A stretch of 64,000 nt of DNA from positions 2,356,001 to 2,420,000 of the forward strand of contig NZ_CP048659.1 of the NCBI RefSeq assembly GCF_015218165.1, read 5' to 3'. A model generated the notes under the pieces. The model made no database searches. It was given only the letters and a program-made list of their open reading frames with translations, and had not been told where the DNA came from. Positions 17,450-27,136 of this stretch are shown here, in pieces; positions within the stretch are counted from its first letter, which is position 1, and every line of letters begins with the position of its first letter. Source of the DNA: Acinetobacter piscicola (GTDB lineage Bacteria > Pseudomonadota > Gammaproteobacteria > Pseudomonadales > Moraxellaceae). Made by a program: the position numbers and the translations under genes.

Positions 17450-17505
17450 TAAAAAAGCTCAGCAAGATGAACTTACCTAAAGGTAAACTTCAATCCTACT
17501 GAGCT
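17450..17505 (-). terminator. Long hairpin with T run upstream of the SBF transporter
   Basis: On the minus strand AGCTCAG...CTGAGCT enclose an inner stem (TTTACC/GGTAA) with few mismatches, and a run of six T follows. It sits 110 bp past the gloA stop and 40 bp before the transporter start. The simplest reading is the gloA terminator; attenuation of the transporter is possible. Confidence 0.75.
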
Positions 17506-17618
17506 CAGCAAATTAAGCTACTTTTTACACTAAATGTTCAGTATTTAATTCTGACACTTAAGTATTAATGAAAGTGTTTTAAATCTCGTCATGAACCACA
17601 TATAAAAGTCGTGATAAC

Positions 17619-18023
17619 TTAATTATTACGTGCATTAGCGTCTTGTTGAATTAACTCGATTTTATAACCATCTGGATCTTCTACAAAGGCAATTACAGTC
17701 ACGCCGCCTTTCATTGGACCAGCTTCACGTACCACATTGCCCCCACGAGCTTTGATTGCTTCACATGCTTGATAAGCATCATCGACAGCAATCGCAATAT
17801 GACCATAGGCATTGCCTAATTCATAACTTGTCGTATCCCAATTATGAGTTAACTCAAGTACGGTATGATTTTCTTCATCACCATAACCCACAAAAGCTAA
17901 AGTAAAACGACCTTCCTCATAGTCACGTTTACGAAGCAATGTCATTCCAAGTACTTCAGTATAGAACTTTAACGATTGTTCTAAATTGCCTACACGTAAC
18001 ATGGTATGTAGCATGCGCATCAT
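17619..18023 (-). CDS. gloA: Lactoylglutathione lyase (glyoxalase I)
   Basis: This enzyme isomerises the methylglyoxal-glutathione hemithioacetal to S-lactoylglutathione in the cytoplasm. The 134-residue protein has the normal bacterial length. Metal ligands expected in the family are present: His in RMLHTMLRV near the start, Glu in TVLELTHNW, His in GHIAIAVDD and Glu in GYKIELIQ. It begins with a double ATG preceded by GGGA. Confidence 0.95.
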   Translation of the reverse strand: MMRMLHTMLRVGNLEQSLKFYTEVLGMTLLRKRDYEEGRFTLAFVGYGDEENHTVLELTHNWDTTSYELGNAYGHIAIAVDDAYQACEAIKARGGNVVREAGPMKGGVTVIAFVEDPDGYKIELIQQDANARNN

Positions 18024-18174
18024 TGTATTCCCGTTGGTGAAATCATTCAGATCAATATAGGCAAAACTGACTAAAATTTCAATTTATAGCCTTAGAGTAC
18101 GATGAGAATACACACCTATTTGCTATTTATTAAGCATGAAAAAGTGAGTTGCCCTATCCTCATCATCTGCACAT

Positions 18175-18208
18175 AAAAAAGCTCATTTCATCATCGGATA
18201 AAATGAGC
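18175..18208 (-). terminator. Rho-independent terminator of ampG
   Basis: On the minus strand GCTCATTT and AAATGAGC arms enclose a 12-base loop and are followed by six T. It lies about 45 bp past the ampG stop. Confidence 0.85.
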
Positions 18209-18251
18209 TCATCATTAAAATAAAAATAACTTAGTGACTAAAATGCATATG

Positions 18252-20423
18252 TTAGGAATGATGTGACTGTTGATGCTCTTTTAACAGCTTCGCCACCCAA
18301 ACCACCAAAATTAAGATCGGAATACCAATAAATGTGGTCATCAAGAAAAATTTTGGATAACCAATATTACTCACGATCGTCCCTGAATACCCGCCTAAAA
18401 TTTTCGGTGTTAAAGTCATTAACGAGCTAAAAATCGCATATTGCACTGCTGTAAATGAAACACTGGTCAAACTAGAAAGGAAAGCGATAAATGCTGCACC
18501 TGCCAAACCTGATGCCATATTATCCACAATAATTGCAAAATATAACCAACCTGAGCTATACGGTTCAATCAGCTTCCCTTTAATTTCAACGCTATCATCA
18601 CCATTTACTTTGACTGCTTGAATAGGATTGACATCCATCGCTAAAGTACCTTGTGTCTCAGCAATTTTATAACCTGTTTGTGTACTAAGCGGTTCACTTG
18701 CCTGTTTAAAATTCACTGAAGCTGTAATGGTTTTAGTCGGAGAGTTTTGCAAAGTTTGCGCGTCAATTGAACCTGTAAAGACCCCATCTTTGTCTAATTT
18801 TGCAGGGAATTCTTGCGTATCCAGTTTTAAAGTAATGGGTTGTTCATCCACTAAACCTGCCGCATCTACACCAAGTAATTGTCCTTTAACGACAATATTT
18901 TGCTTTAACTCAACCTGCGAGAGCGTGTTATCGCTGCTGATCGGCAATAGTTGAATTTGTGCTGTGCCATTATCCTGTAAATAGGGCATCGTCACATGAA
19001 CACGTTCTGATTGGTCTTGATAATGTGAACTAATTTTTAACTCAGATGCTGCAGCTAAAGCTTGACTCGGCACTTGAACTTTCCAATACCCGACTTCATC
19101 AGGTGTGGCTTGAAATTGTTGCTGCCCCACTTGCACAGTCACTTGATCCATCGGTTTGCCTGATTTGACTAAACCAATAAAAATCAAATTGGTTGAGCTC
19201 GCAAGTACGGCGCCGACAAACATCAATTTCATGATATTCATACGTTGAGCAAGCAAACCACCTAAAAAACCACCAACCAAACTAAAGATCACGCCATAAA
19301 TTTTAACTGCTTCAGCAATTTGTTCTTTCGTAAAGTTTAAATCTTGGTAATACACATTCGAAATAACACCTGCAATGATGTCAGAAATACGATAAAAACC
19401 AATCAATAACAATAAAACTAATGCAAGTTTGACCCCATAACGCTTAAAGAAGTCTGCAATTGGATTCACCCATGTTTCATGTGCCATTTGCTTGTTCACA
19501 GCGCCCAACTGAATCAATAGATAGGCGGCAAAAACAGCAACTGCACCTGAACCAATGAAACGGATTGCTTCCACCGCAAATAATAAGAAACTGTCTTTAA
19601 TGGTGAATTGTTCAATTAAAGCAGATGTAAACCAACCTGATAAAATGTAACTGGCTACAAAACTACTGACCGCCACAAAAAAAACAGCAACCAAACGGAA
19701 ATAATCTGTACGCTGATAATCTTTATGTACACGATTCACCTGCGGTTCACGTATGCTTAATGTGGTCACAATCCCTACACACATCACAGCAGCCATGGCT
19801 AAATAGGTATATTTCCACGCCTCATAAATATAATTACCTTTGGCTGTGCCCAGTTTAGCTGCTAAAAATAATGCGCCCGCACCAGCAATAATCATCCCGA
19901 TGCGATAACCTGCATTATAAGTAGATGCCAAAACTGTTTGCATTTCTGTTTCAGCCAGCTCAATACGATAAGCATCAATCACAATATCTTGTGTTGCTGC
20001 AGAAAAACCGAGTAAAACCGCACCTGCTGCCATCTGATATAAATAGCTCTGTCCAAGCGCAGGGTCAGAAAACGCCATAATACAAATCGCACAAATAATC
20101 AGGATTTGTGCCATTAACAACCAAGCACGTCTACGTCCTAATTTTTTGGTCAGTATAGGCAGTGGAATTTCATCAATTAAGGGTGCCCACACAAATTTAA
20201 ATGAATAGCCGAGAGCAGCCCAACTAAAAAAAGTCACCGCACTTTTATCAATGCCTGCTTCACCTAACCACAAAGACAAACTTGAAAAGATCAGTAGAAT
20301 CGGTATCCCTGCTGAAAAACCAAGGAACAACATGATCAAAGCACGGCGATCTAAAAATGCTTGGAAAGCAGATTTCCAGCCTGTTTTTTGCTCAGGCAAT
20401 TGAGCTGAGTTTTGCGTAGACAT
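18252..20423 (-). CDS. ampG: AmpG-family muropeptide MFS transporter with inserted beta-rich domain
   Basis: AmpG imports GlcNAc-anhydroMurNAc peptides from the periplasm for cell-wall recycling and influences beta-lactamase induction. The N-terminal half has the family's typical sequence (FLGFSAGIPILLIFSSLSLWL, KFVWAPLIDEIPLP, GRRRAWLL, SAATQDIVIDAYRIE). At 723 residues it is over 200 longer than E. coli AmpG. The excess is mainly residues 422-622: a hydrophilic, threonine/valine-rich stretch placed between two membrane helices and resembling one or two Ig-like beta domains. Helices resume at SSGWLYFAIIVDNMASGLAG. The gene is divergent from the Lon-like protease. The function of the insert is unknown. 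Confidence 0.88.
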   Translation of the reverse strand: MSTQNSAQLPEQKTGWKSAFQAFLDRRALIMLFLGFSAGIPILLIFSSLSLWLGEAGIDKSAVTFFSWAALGYSFKFVWAPLIDEIPLPILTKKLGRRRAWLLMAQILIICAICIMAFSDPALGQSYLYQMAAGAVLLGFSAATQDIVIDAYRIELAETEMQTVLASTYNAGYRIGMIIAGAGALFLAAKLGTAKGNYIYEAWKYTYLAMAAVMCVGIVTTLSIREPQVNRVHKDYQRTDYFRLVAVFFVAVSSFVASYILSGWFTSALIEQFTIKDSFLLFAVEAIRFIGSGAVAVFAAYLLIQLGAVNKQMAHETWVNPIADFFKRYGVKLALVLLLLIGFYRISDIIAGVISNVYYQDLNFTKEQIAEAVKIYGVIFSLVGGFLGGLLAQRMNIMKLMFVGAVLASSTNLIFIGLVKSGKPMDQVTVQVGQQQFQATPDEVGYWKVQVPSQALAAASELKISSHYQDQSERVHVTMPYLQDNGTAQIQLLPISSDNTLSQVELKQNIVVKGQLLGVDAAGLVDEQPITLKLDTQEFPAKLDKDGVFTGSIDAQTLQNSPTKTITASVNFKQASEPLSTQTGYKIAETQGTLAMDVNPIQAVKVNGDDSVEIKGKLIEPYSSGWLYFAIIVDNMASGLAGAAFIAFLSSLTSVSFTAVQYAIFSSLMTLTPKILGGYSGTIVSNIGYPKFFLMTTFIGIPILILVVWVAKLLKEHQQSHHS

Positions 20424-20605
20424 TCGGTTGTTATTTTCTGCAAAATGAAATAATGCTATTCAACCGCTTAATGCAAATGGTTTCAATCACTTTTATGAAA
20501 CCAAGCTGCAAATTTGTTGTTATTTACAACATCAATGCTTGATCTTTTAGGGTAAACCTGTATACCTTAAAGCTTTCAACTTCTATTTAGTTTTGGATTT
20601 CACCT

Positions 20606-23251
20606 GTGACCCAAAGACACGACCAATTAAGTTCAACCACTGTTTCAACTGTAACCACAACAAATCATTCAAAACAAATCGAATCCACTTTAACTTCAGT
20701 CTTTGACCAGACGGAAATTCAAAATACCTTGACGAAAACAGCCTTAAAACCTGAACAGCTGACGCATATTCCCAACAGTTCCAATATTCCATTTTCCACC
20801 AAACGCATTAAACCGCTAAATAATTTCTTAGGTCAAGATCGCGCTCGTGCTTCGGTTGAAGCAGGTATTGCCCTACCTTATTCAGGCTACAATATTTTTG
20901 CGGTGGGTACAGCAGGTTTAGGTAAACGCACCATGATTAAGCGTTTACTTCAACAACACGCCAAAACCATGCCAACCCCTGATGACTGGGTTTATGTCAA
21001 TAATTTTAAAAATGCACGTCAGCCTTTGGCCCTCTGTTTTCCCGCAGGACAAGGCAGTAAATTCCAAACGTTGCTGCATCAAGCTTGGCAAACCATTTTA
21101 AAACAACTTGAACGTCGTTTTAGTGCTGAAACTTATCACAATCGCATTGAACAAATTCGTCAAATTACAGGCAATGAACAACAACAAGCTTTGGTTGAAC
21201 TCACCAAAGAAGGTGAAATTTTAGATTTAAAACTCATCAATCGCCATGATGAGCATATGTTTGTACCTGTGCATTATGTGGATGACAAAATTCAAGAAAT
21301 GTCACAAGAAGACATGAATGCACTCAGCAATAAAGAACGTTCAGAAATCAATGCCAATATTCGCTATATGGATAAAAAACTGGAACGTCTAGGCTTACAA
21401 CTTGGCGACCTTGAAGATGATGCCCGCGACCAAGTGTCTGAGCTCAACCGTGATATTGCTAAACAAGTCATCATTCCACGTATGGAACAAATTTTAAATA
21501 AATTTGAGGCTGTGCAAGGTTTAGAACAATACTTAAAACTGTACGCACAAGATATCATCGACAATGTTGAAACGGTGATTGACCAAGAAGGTGTTGAGTT
21601 TTCTCCTTCTTTATTTAATCGAGTACCTGCCCGCTATCAAGCCAATGTGGTGATTAGCAATAAAGCCAATTCAGGTGCACCCGTCATCTTTGAAGATTTC
21701 CCAACCCATTACAATTTATTGGGTCATGTAGAACAACTCACGCAAAATGGCACCATTACTACAGATTTCACCTTGATTCGCCCTGGCACTTTACACCAAG
21801 CCAATGGCGGTTTTTTGATGCTTGAAGCAGAACAGCTGCTTGAACAACCCTATGCATGGCAAGGTTTAAAACGTGCTTTAAAATCTGGACAACTCAAACT
21901 TTCATCGCTTGAGCATATGCTGACGTTAACCGGGAGTATTTCCATTGAGCCTGCATCTATTCCTCTGAATCTCAAAGTTATTTTAATGGCTGAACCTGAA
22001 ATTTATTATGAGATTTTAGAAGTAGAACCCGAATTAGGCAGTGTATTTAAAATTCGTGCTGATTTCACAGACACGTTGCAACGCAATGATGAAAATGAAC
22101 AAGCCTATATGCAATTGATTGCTGATTATGTTCAGCAAGATAAATTATTGCCTTTTGACCGCTCTGCCTTATCTGCACTACTGACAGATTCGAGCCGCCA
22201 AGCAGAAGACCAAAGCTCCTTATCGCTACATGCTTCAACTTTAGGTGATTTGATTCGTGAATCACATCACCATGCTGTACAGCAACAAGAAAAAATGGTG
22301 ACAGCGCAGCATATCAATACCGCATTAAAACATCGTCAATATCGCTTAGGCTATTTGAGAGAATTATATTGGCAAGATCTATCACGTGGGACACAACTGA
22401 TTGAAACCAAAGGTCACCGTTTAGGACAAATCAATGCACTTTCAGTGATTCAATATGCCGATGTTGAATTTGGCTTACCTTCACGCCTAACTGCCTCAGT
22501 CTATCAAGGCGGCGGAGATATTTTAGACATCGAACGCAGTGTAGAACTCGGTGGTTCACTCCATGCCAAAGGTGTGTTACTCATGTCGAGTTTCCTTAAA
22601 GCACATTTTGGTCGTGAACAAATTTTACATTTCTCTGCTGCACTTGCCTTTGAACAAAGCTATGGTCAAGTGGATGGTGATAGTGCAACGGTTGCCGAAT
22701 TATCTGCACTCATTTCTGCGATCAGCCAACTGCCGATTGACCAATCTTGGGCGATTACGGGTTCAATGAACCAACTCGGTCAAGTACAACCAATTGGCGG
22801 TGTGAATGCCAAAATCGAAGGCTTCTTTGATGCTTGTAAATTACAAGGCTTCACAGGCAAACAAGGCGTGATTATTCCTCGTCAAAACATGCAGCATTTA
22901 ATGCTTAGACAAGATGTGATTGATGCCGTGACACAAGGACAATTTCACATTCATGCGATTGATACCATTGACCAAGCCTTAGAAATTTTAATGGCACGCC
23001 CTGTCGGCACACTCGATAAAAAAGGTCGTTATAGCAAAGGCTCGATTTATGCAGCAGTAATGGCTCAACTTGAATATTGGCAAGCACTTGAAGATGGTGT
23101 CGAAATCGAGGAAGAGCCAAAGAAAAAGAACAAAAAAAAGAAGAAAAATAAAGAAAAATCTGCCAAGAAAAAAGCCGTTGAATCATCTATTGAAAGCAAG
23201 GATGAAGTGATGGCTGAAGCAAATACTATGACGCAAGCAGAAGCAGACTAA
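20606..23251 (+). CDS. Lon-like ATP-dependent protease (AAA_32/LonC-type)
   Basis: The 881-residue protein has an N-terminal nucleotide-binding region with an atypical Walker A (AVGTAGLGKRTMIKRLL, about residues 112-128), a helical insertion, and FLMLEAEQLLEQPYAW as Walker B region. A Lon-type protease domain starts near 590, with the catalytic serine in QVDGDSATVAELSALI and lysine in PIGGVNAKIEGFFDAC. The last 60 residues are a highly lysine-rich tail (KKKNKKKKKNKEKSAKKK). It starts at GTG with a weak GGA upstream. Substrates are unknown. The Lys residue in GLGKR is kept, so ATP binding is likely. Confidence 0.9.
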   Translation: MTQRHDQLSSTTVSTVTTTNHSKQIESTLTSVFDQTEIQNTLTKTALKPEQLTHIPNSSNIPFSTKRIKPLNNFLGQDRARASVEAGIALPYSGYNIFAVGTAGLGKRTMIKRLLQQHAKTMPTPDDWVYVNNFKNARQPLALCFPAGQGSKFQTLLHQAWQTILKQLERRFSAETYHNRIEQIRQITGNEQQQALVELTKEGEILDLKLINRHDEHMFVPVHYVDDKIQEMSQEDMNALSNKERSEINANIRYMDKKLERLGLQLGDLEDDARDQVSELNRDIAKQVIIPRMEQILNKFEAVQGLEQYLKLYAQDIIDNVETVIDQEGVEFSPSLFNRVPARYQANVVISNKANSGAPVIFEDFPTHYNLLGHVEQLTQNGTITTDFTLIRPGTLHQANGGFLMLEAEQLLEQPYAWQGLKRALKSGQLKLSSLEHMLTLTGSISIEPASIPLNLKVILMAEPEIYYEILEVEPELGSVFKIRADFTDTLQRNDENEQAYMQLIADYVQQDKLLPFDRSALSALLTDSSRQAEDQSSLSLHASTLGDLIRESHHHAVQQQEKMVTAQHINTALKHRQYRLGYLRELYWQDLSRGTQLIETKGHRLGQINALSVIQYADVEFGLPSRLTASVYQGGGDILDIERSVELGGSLHAKGVLLMSSFLKAHFGREQILHFSAALAFEQSYGQVDGDSATVAELSALISAISQLPIDQSWAITGSMNQLGQVQPIGGVNAKIEGFFDACKLQGFTGKQGVIIPRQNMQHLMLRQDVIDAVTQGQFHIHAIDTIDQALEILMARPVGTLDKKGRYSKGSIYAAVMAQLEYWQALEDGVEIEEEPKKKNKKKKKNKEKSAKKKAVESSIESKDEVMAEANTMTQAEAD

Positions 23252-23278
23252 AAAGTCATAAAGTTAAGTCCATAAACA

Positions 23279-23307
23279 AAGCCCCTGATCAATGCAGGGG
23301 CTTTTTT
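23279..23307. terminator. Terminator between the Lon-like protease and pstB
   Basis: GCCCCTG-ATCAATG-CAGGGGC followed by six T on the plus strand. The upstream A-rich side may also let it work for pstB transcription on the minus strand. Confidence 0.9.
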
Positions 23308-23337
23308 ATTAATTTAGTCAATTCTAAAACGACATGA

Positions 23338-24252
23338 TTAACCAAAACGACCTGTAATATAAGCTTCTGTTAATTGATGATCTGGTTGCGTAAATACTTT
23401 TTCAGTTGAGTTGACTTCAATCAAATCACCCAAATGGAAATATGCTGTACGGTCAGATACACGTGCAGCTTGTTGCATCGAGTGAGTCACGATTGCAATG
23501 GTATATTGATTAGACAACTCAGAAATTAACTCTTCCACTTTTGCCGTTGCAATTGGATCTAGTGCAGAACATGGTTCATCCATCAAAATCACTTCAGGAC
23601 TCACCGCAATGGTACGTGCAATACACAAACGTTGTTGCTGACCACCTGATAAACCTGTACCTGGTTGGTTTAAACGATCTTTTACTTCATCCCATAGACC
23701 TGCTTTACGCAAACTATTTTCAACAATTTCTTCCATATCGTATTTGTCACGTGCCAAACCATGCAGTTTTGGACCATATGCGACATTGTCAAAAATTGAT
23801 TTTGGGAATGGGTTTGGTTTTTGGAAAACCATCCCAACTTGTGCACGAAGTAGCACCACATCAAGGTTTGGATCATAGATATCTTGATTATCTAAGGTCA
23901 CTTTACCCGTAACACGGCAACCATCAATGGTGTCATTCATACGATTAAGTGTACGTAAGAATGTTGATTTACCACAACCTGATGGTCCAATAAATGCAAT
24001 GACTTCATTCTCATAGATTTTTAAGTCAATTCCTTTAATTGCTTCAAAATCACCATAATAAACATGGGTATCTTCAGCACTGATTTTTACAGTTGTCGCT
24101 GGTTCTTTTTTAGAGCTGCTATTTGAGTCAAATTGTGAAACGAACGAAGTCGTTGGACGTTTTTGCTCAGTTTGTTGAGATGTATATTGTGTGTGATCTT
24201 GATTCACTGACGGATCCTTTTCTAAGGAATTTTTAATATCTAGAATACTCAT
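23338..24252 (-). CDS. pstB: Phosphate ABC transporter ATP-binding protein
   Basis: PstB is the ATPase of the high-affinity phosphate importer. The protein shows Walker [10 protein letters not shown], the ABC signature [13 protein letters not shown], Walker [14 protein letters not shown] and the switch His in VTHSMQQ. It has about 45 extra, polar, low-complexity residues at the N-terminus relative to E. coli ([19 protein letters not shown]). It is the last gene of pstSCAB, 13 bp after pstA. No phoU follows, unlike in E. coli. Confidence 0.97.
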   Translation of the reverse strand: MSILDIKNSLEKDPSVNQDHTQYTSQQTEQKRPTTSFVSQFDSNSSSKKEPATTVKISAEDTHVYYGDFEAIKGIDLKIYENEVIAFIGPSGCGKSTFLRTLNRMNDTIDGCRVTGKVTLDNQDIYDPNLDVVLLRAQVGMVFQKPNPFPKSIFDNVAYGPKLHGLARDKYDMEEIVENSLRKAGLWDEVKDRLNQPGTGLSGGQQQRLCIARTIAVSPEVILMDEPCSALDPIATAKVEELISELSNQYTIAIVTHSMQQAARVSDRTAYFHLGDLIEVNSTEKVFTQPDHQLTEAYITGRFG

Positions 24253-24265
24253 AGTTTGTTCTCAA

Positions 24266-25660
24266 TTACCAGCGTACTTCAAACTTCTTACGCAACCAAA
24301 TTGCAAGACTATTCAGTAAAATCATTAAGGCAAGTAAAACAATAATGGCAGCCGCTGTACGCCCTTCAAAGAAGTTACGCAGTTCATTGCCTTGCCATAA
24401 AAAGATTTGTACAGGTAAAGCTGTTGATTGATCTAAAGGTGTTGCAGGAATATTGGCAACAAATGCGCTCATGCCAATCAACAATAATGGTGCAGTTTCA
24501 CCGAGTGCTTGTGCCACACCAATAATCGCACCCGTTAAAATACCTGGTAAAGCCAAGGGTAAAACATGATGGAAAATAGTTTGTACACGTGATGCACCCA
24601 AACCTAAAGCTGCCTGACGAATCGAAGGTGGAACTGCTTTTAATGATGCACGTGTGGTAATAATAACGGTTGGTAAAGTCATTAAACTTAACACCAAACC
24701 ACCAACCAATGGTGCAGAAATTGGCATGTGCATCCAACTAACAAAGATCGATGCGCCGAGTAAACCGAAGACAATCGAAGGAACAGCAGCCAAGTTATTG
24801 ATATTCACTTCAATAACATCGGTTAACCAGTTTTGTTTAGCAAATTCTTCAAGGTAAATCGCAGATGCTACCCCAATAGGTATTGAGATAAAAATCACAA
24901 TCAACATCATGAACAATGAGCCCATGAATGCGCCCGCTAAACCTGCTGTTGCAGGTGAACTACGTGAATCTGGGTTGGTGAATAACTGCATATTAAAGGT
25001 ACGATCTATATCACCTGATGCACTCATCGAATCGGCTAACTTACGTACTTCAGGGCTTAATTGTTGCTGATCATCTGGTAAATTACGATCAATATTGCCT
25101 GCAAGCCAGACATCTACATTGGCATCAGCCAAGACTTTGACATCTTTCTTTTGACCAATCAATGCAGGATCTTGCATCACCATATCACGTAAACGATAAG
25201 CTTCAGAACTGGTGTAAATACTGCCCAATTCATCACGATGTGCTGCCAGCTTTGGATCTTTTGCAATCATGCCATTTACAAGTAATGCATCCCAATCCAC
25301 CATGCCCATTTTAGTTTGCCAATCAACAAAACGTTCTTGAAACTGTGCAGGAGATTCATTTTGAGATTGGGTCGGCGGTGGTCCTACATCAATTATTTTT
25401 GGATCAAAATAAACAGGAATATTCACACTTGCTTGCCAAAATGCAGGTAGACCTTTGGCTAAAATACTACCAAAGAGTAATACAACAAATGCAAGACCAA
25501 TGATCACTGACGCTAAACCAAAAAATCGAAATGATTTTTCAGTACGATGACGTGATGCCAACGATTTTTCAATTTTTGCTTTACGTTTTTGACGTAATTC
25601 TTCTGCCACACGAGGATCAAATACATTTTGATCCACTGGAGATGTATTTGATGTACTCAT
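24266..25660 (-). CDS. pstA: Phosphate ABC transporter permease PstA
   Basis: This is one of the two membrane subunits of the phosphate importer. The C-terminal 250 residues hold the permease domain with the coupling motif region ALGLGASRVQTIFHHVLPLALPG. The N-terminal part contains one membrane helix (about 45-75) and a large hydrophilic segment of about 150 residues, the DUF3333-type extension known in long PstA proteins. The length is 464 residues against about 296 in E. coli. The start overlaps the pstC stop by four bases, a translational coupling arrangement. Confidence 0.94.
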   Translation of the reverse strand: MSTSNTSPVDQNVFDPRVAEELRQKRKAKIEKSLASRHRTEKSFRFFGLASVIIGLAFVVLLFGSILAKGLPAFWQASVNIPVYFDPKIIDVGPPPTQSQNESPAQFQERFVDWQTKMGMVDWDALLVNGMIAKDPKLAAHRDELGSIYTSSEAYRLRDMVMQDPALIGQKKDVKVLADANVDVWLAGNIDRNLPDDQQQLSPEVRKLADSMSASGDIDRTFNMQLFTNPDSRSSPATAGLAGAFMGSLFMMLIVIFISIPIGVASAIYLEEFAKQNWLTDVIEVNINNLAAVPSIVFGLLGASIFVSWMHMPISAPLVGGLVLSLMTLPTVIITTRASLKAVPPSIRQAALGLGASRVQTIFHHVLPLALPGILTGAIIGVAQALGETAPLLLIGMSAFVANIPATPLDQSTALPVQIFLWQGNELRNFFEGRTAAAIIVLLALMILLNSLAIWLRKKFEVRW

Positions 25661-27036
25661 TCGTATTGCTCACGGTATTTACGCACAATATAAAGTGCAA
25701 CAATATTTAACCCTAAGGTAATGACAAAGAGGGTCAAACCTAAAGCAAATGCCACCAATGCTTGTGGACTTGCGAAGTCTGTATCCCCTGTTAATTGATT
25801 AACAATGGTGACCGTCACAGTTGAAACCGCTTCAAGCGGATTGACATGCAATAAAGGACTATTGCCAGCTGCAAGTACCACGATCATAGTTTCACCAATT
25901 GCACGTGATGCAGCCAGTAAGAATGCACCAATGATACCCGGCAATGCAGCAGGCATCACCACACGGCGAATGGTTTCAGATTTGGTTGCACCCAGTCCCA
26001 AAGAACCATCACGTAAAGCACTTGGTACTTGGGTAATAATGTCATCCGATAATGAAGAAACAAATGGAATAATCATGATGCCCATGACAAAACCTGCAGT
26101 TAATGCACTCGTTGCATTAATATTCAGTCCAACCAGATCACCTGCCATTTTAAAAAATGGTCCAATGATCATTAAGGCAAAAACGCCATATACGATGGTT
26201 GGAATACCCGCCAAAATCTCAATTGCAGGTTTTGCCCACGCACGTAAGCGCGGTGAGGCATATTCGGCTAAATAAATTGCAATCATTAAACCCACAGGTA
26301 CAGCAACAAGAAGTGCCACGATACTAACCATGAGTGTGCCCCACAGCAGTGGTAATAGCCCATAACTTCCTTCTGCACTTCCTGAGGTACTAAAACCAGG
26401 ATTCCACTCTGTACCTAAGAAAAAGTCTAAAGGACTCACAAATTGGAAGAAACGCATCGCTTCACTAAACATTGACATCACGATGCCAACGGTTGTTAAA
26501 ATCGCAACACCTGAACAGAGTGCTAATGCAACATTAATCGTTTTTTCAACTTGGTTACGTGCTCTGTATTGTTTTTCGACACGTTTTTTTGCCCAAACTA
26601 AACCAAGCAATGCTGCACAGATCACCACTGCAAACTTGGCAAACGCGCCAATCGTTTGAACTTTCTTTAATTCTGCAGCTGCCGCAACTTCGTATGCAGC
26701 TGGTGTATCACTCACCCCGAAACCAGAAGCAATGGCTTTGACACGCTCAACGAGAACTTGAATACTGGCATGATCTGAAGATGCAACAATTGATGCAGGA
26801 ACATGATTTAAAATAATTTGTTTTAATAGATTCGGTTCAACCAGATTCCATACCACTAAAATCAAAAATGCAGGGATACCACACCATAATGCAACCAATG
26901 CACCATAGTAGCCTGGACGTGAGTGTAAGGTAGCTGAATTTTTCCCCTTACCCGCGATGTTTCGACTTTTACTTAAACCAATTTGATACGCGATTGCTAC
27001 GAGAGCCAATAACACGCCAATAAGTAGCAGATTCAT
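25657..27036 (-). CDS. pstC: Phosphate ABC transporter permease PstC
   Basis: This is the second membrane subunit of the phosphate importer. The C-terminal permease domain carries GSLGLGATKSETIRRVVMPAALPGIIG, the coupling loop, and the preceding IPTIVYGVFALMIIGPFF segment. The N-terminal 170 residues contain two or three hydrophobic helices and a hydrophilic segment not present in the shorter E. coli protein (459 versus 319 residues). It follows pstS with a 100-bp gap that contains a hairpin/terminator, which should lower its expression relative to pstS. Confidence 0.94.
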   Translation of the reverse strand: MNLLLIGVLLALVAIAYQIGLSKSRNIAGKGKNSATLHSRPGYYGALVALWCGIPAFLILVVWNLVEPNLLKQIILNHVPASIVASSDHASIQVLVERVKAIASGFGVSDTPAAYEVAAAAELKKVQTIGAFAKFAVVICAALLGLVWAKKRVEKQYRARNQVEKTINVALALCSGVAILTTVGIVMSMFSEAMRFFQFVSPLDFFLGTEWNPGFSTSGSAEGSYGLLPLLWGTLMVSIVALLVAVPVGLMIAIYLAEYASPRLRAWAKPAIEILAGIPTIVYGVFALMIIGPFFKMAGDLVGLNINATSALTAGFVMGIMIIPFVSSLSDDIITQVPSALRDGSLGLGATKSETIRRVVMPAALPGIIGAFLLAASRAIGETMIVVLAAGNSPLLHVNPLEAVSTVTVTIVNQLTGDTDFASPQALVAFALGLTLFVITLGLNIVALYIVRKYREQYE

Positions 27037-27086
27037 GCATTCTCCACCGTTTTCTCAATGTCATACTTGAAAAAACACTGCTTAGC

Positions 27087-27119
27087 AAAAAACGCTAATG
27101 GCAGTTTCCTACCATTAGC
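27087..27119 (-). terminator. Intra-operon terminator or attenuator between pstS and pstC
   Basis: On the minus strand GCTAATGG and CCATTAGC arms are followed by GTTTTTT. A partial terminator here would give more PstS than membrane subunits, as is usual for binding-protein transporters. Confidence 0.75.
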
Positions 27120-27136
27120 CTTTTCATCTTTAAAAA

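Noticed and set aside
25805..26275. 156-residue open frame on the plus strand inside pstC
   Set aside because: It is antisense to a clear permease gene, has no recognisable family or ribosome binding site, and follows the codon pattern of the real gene.
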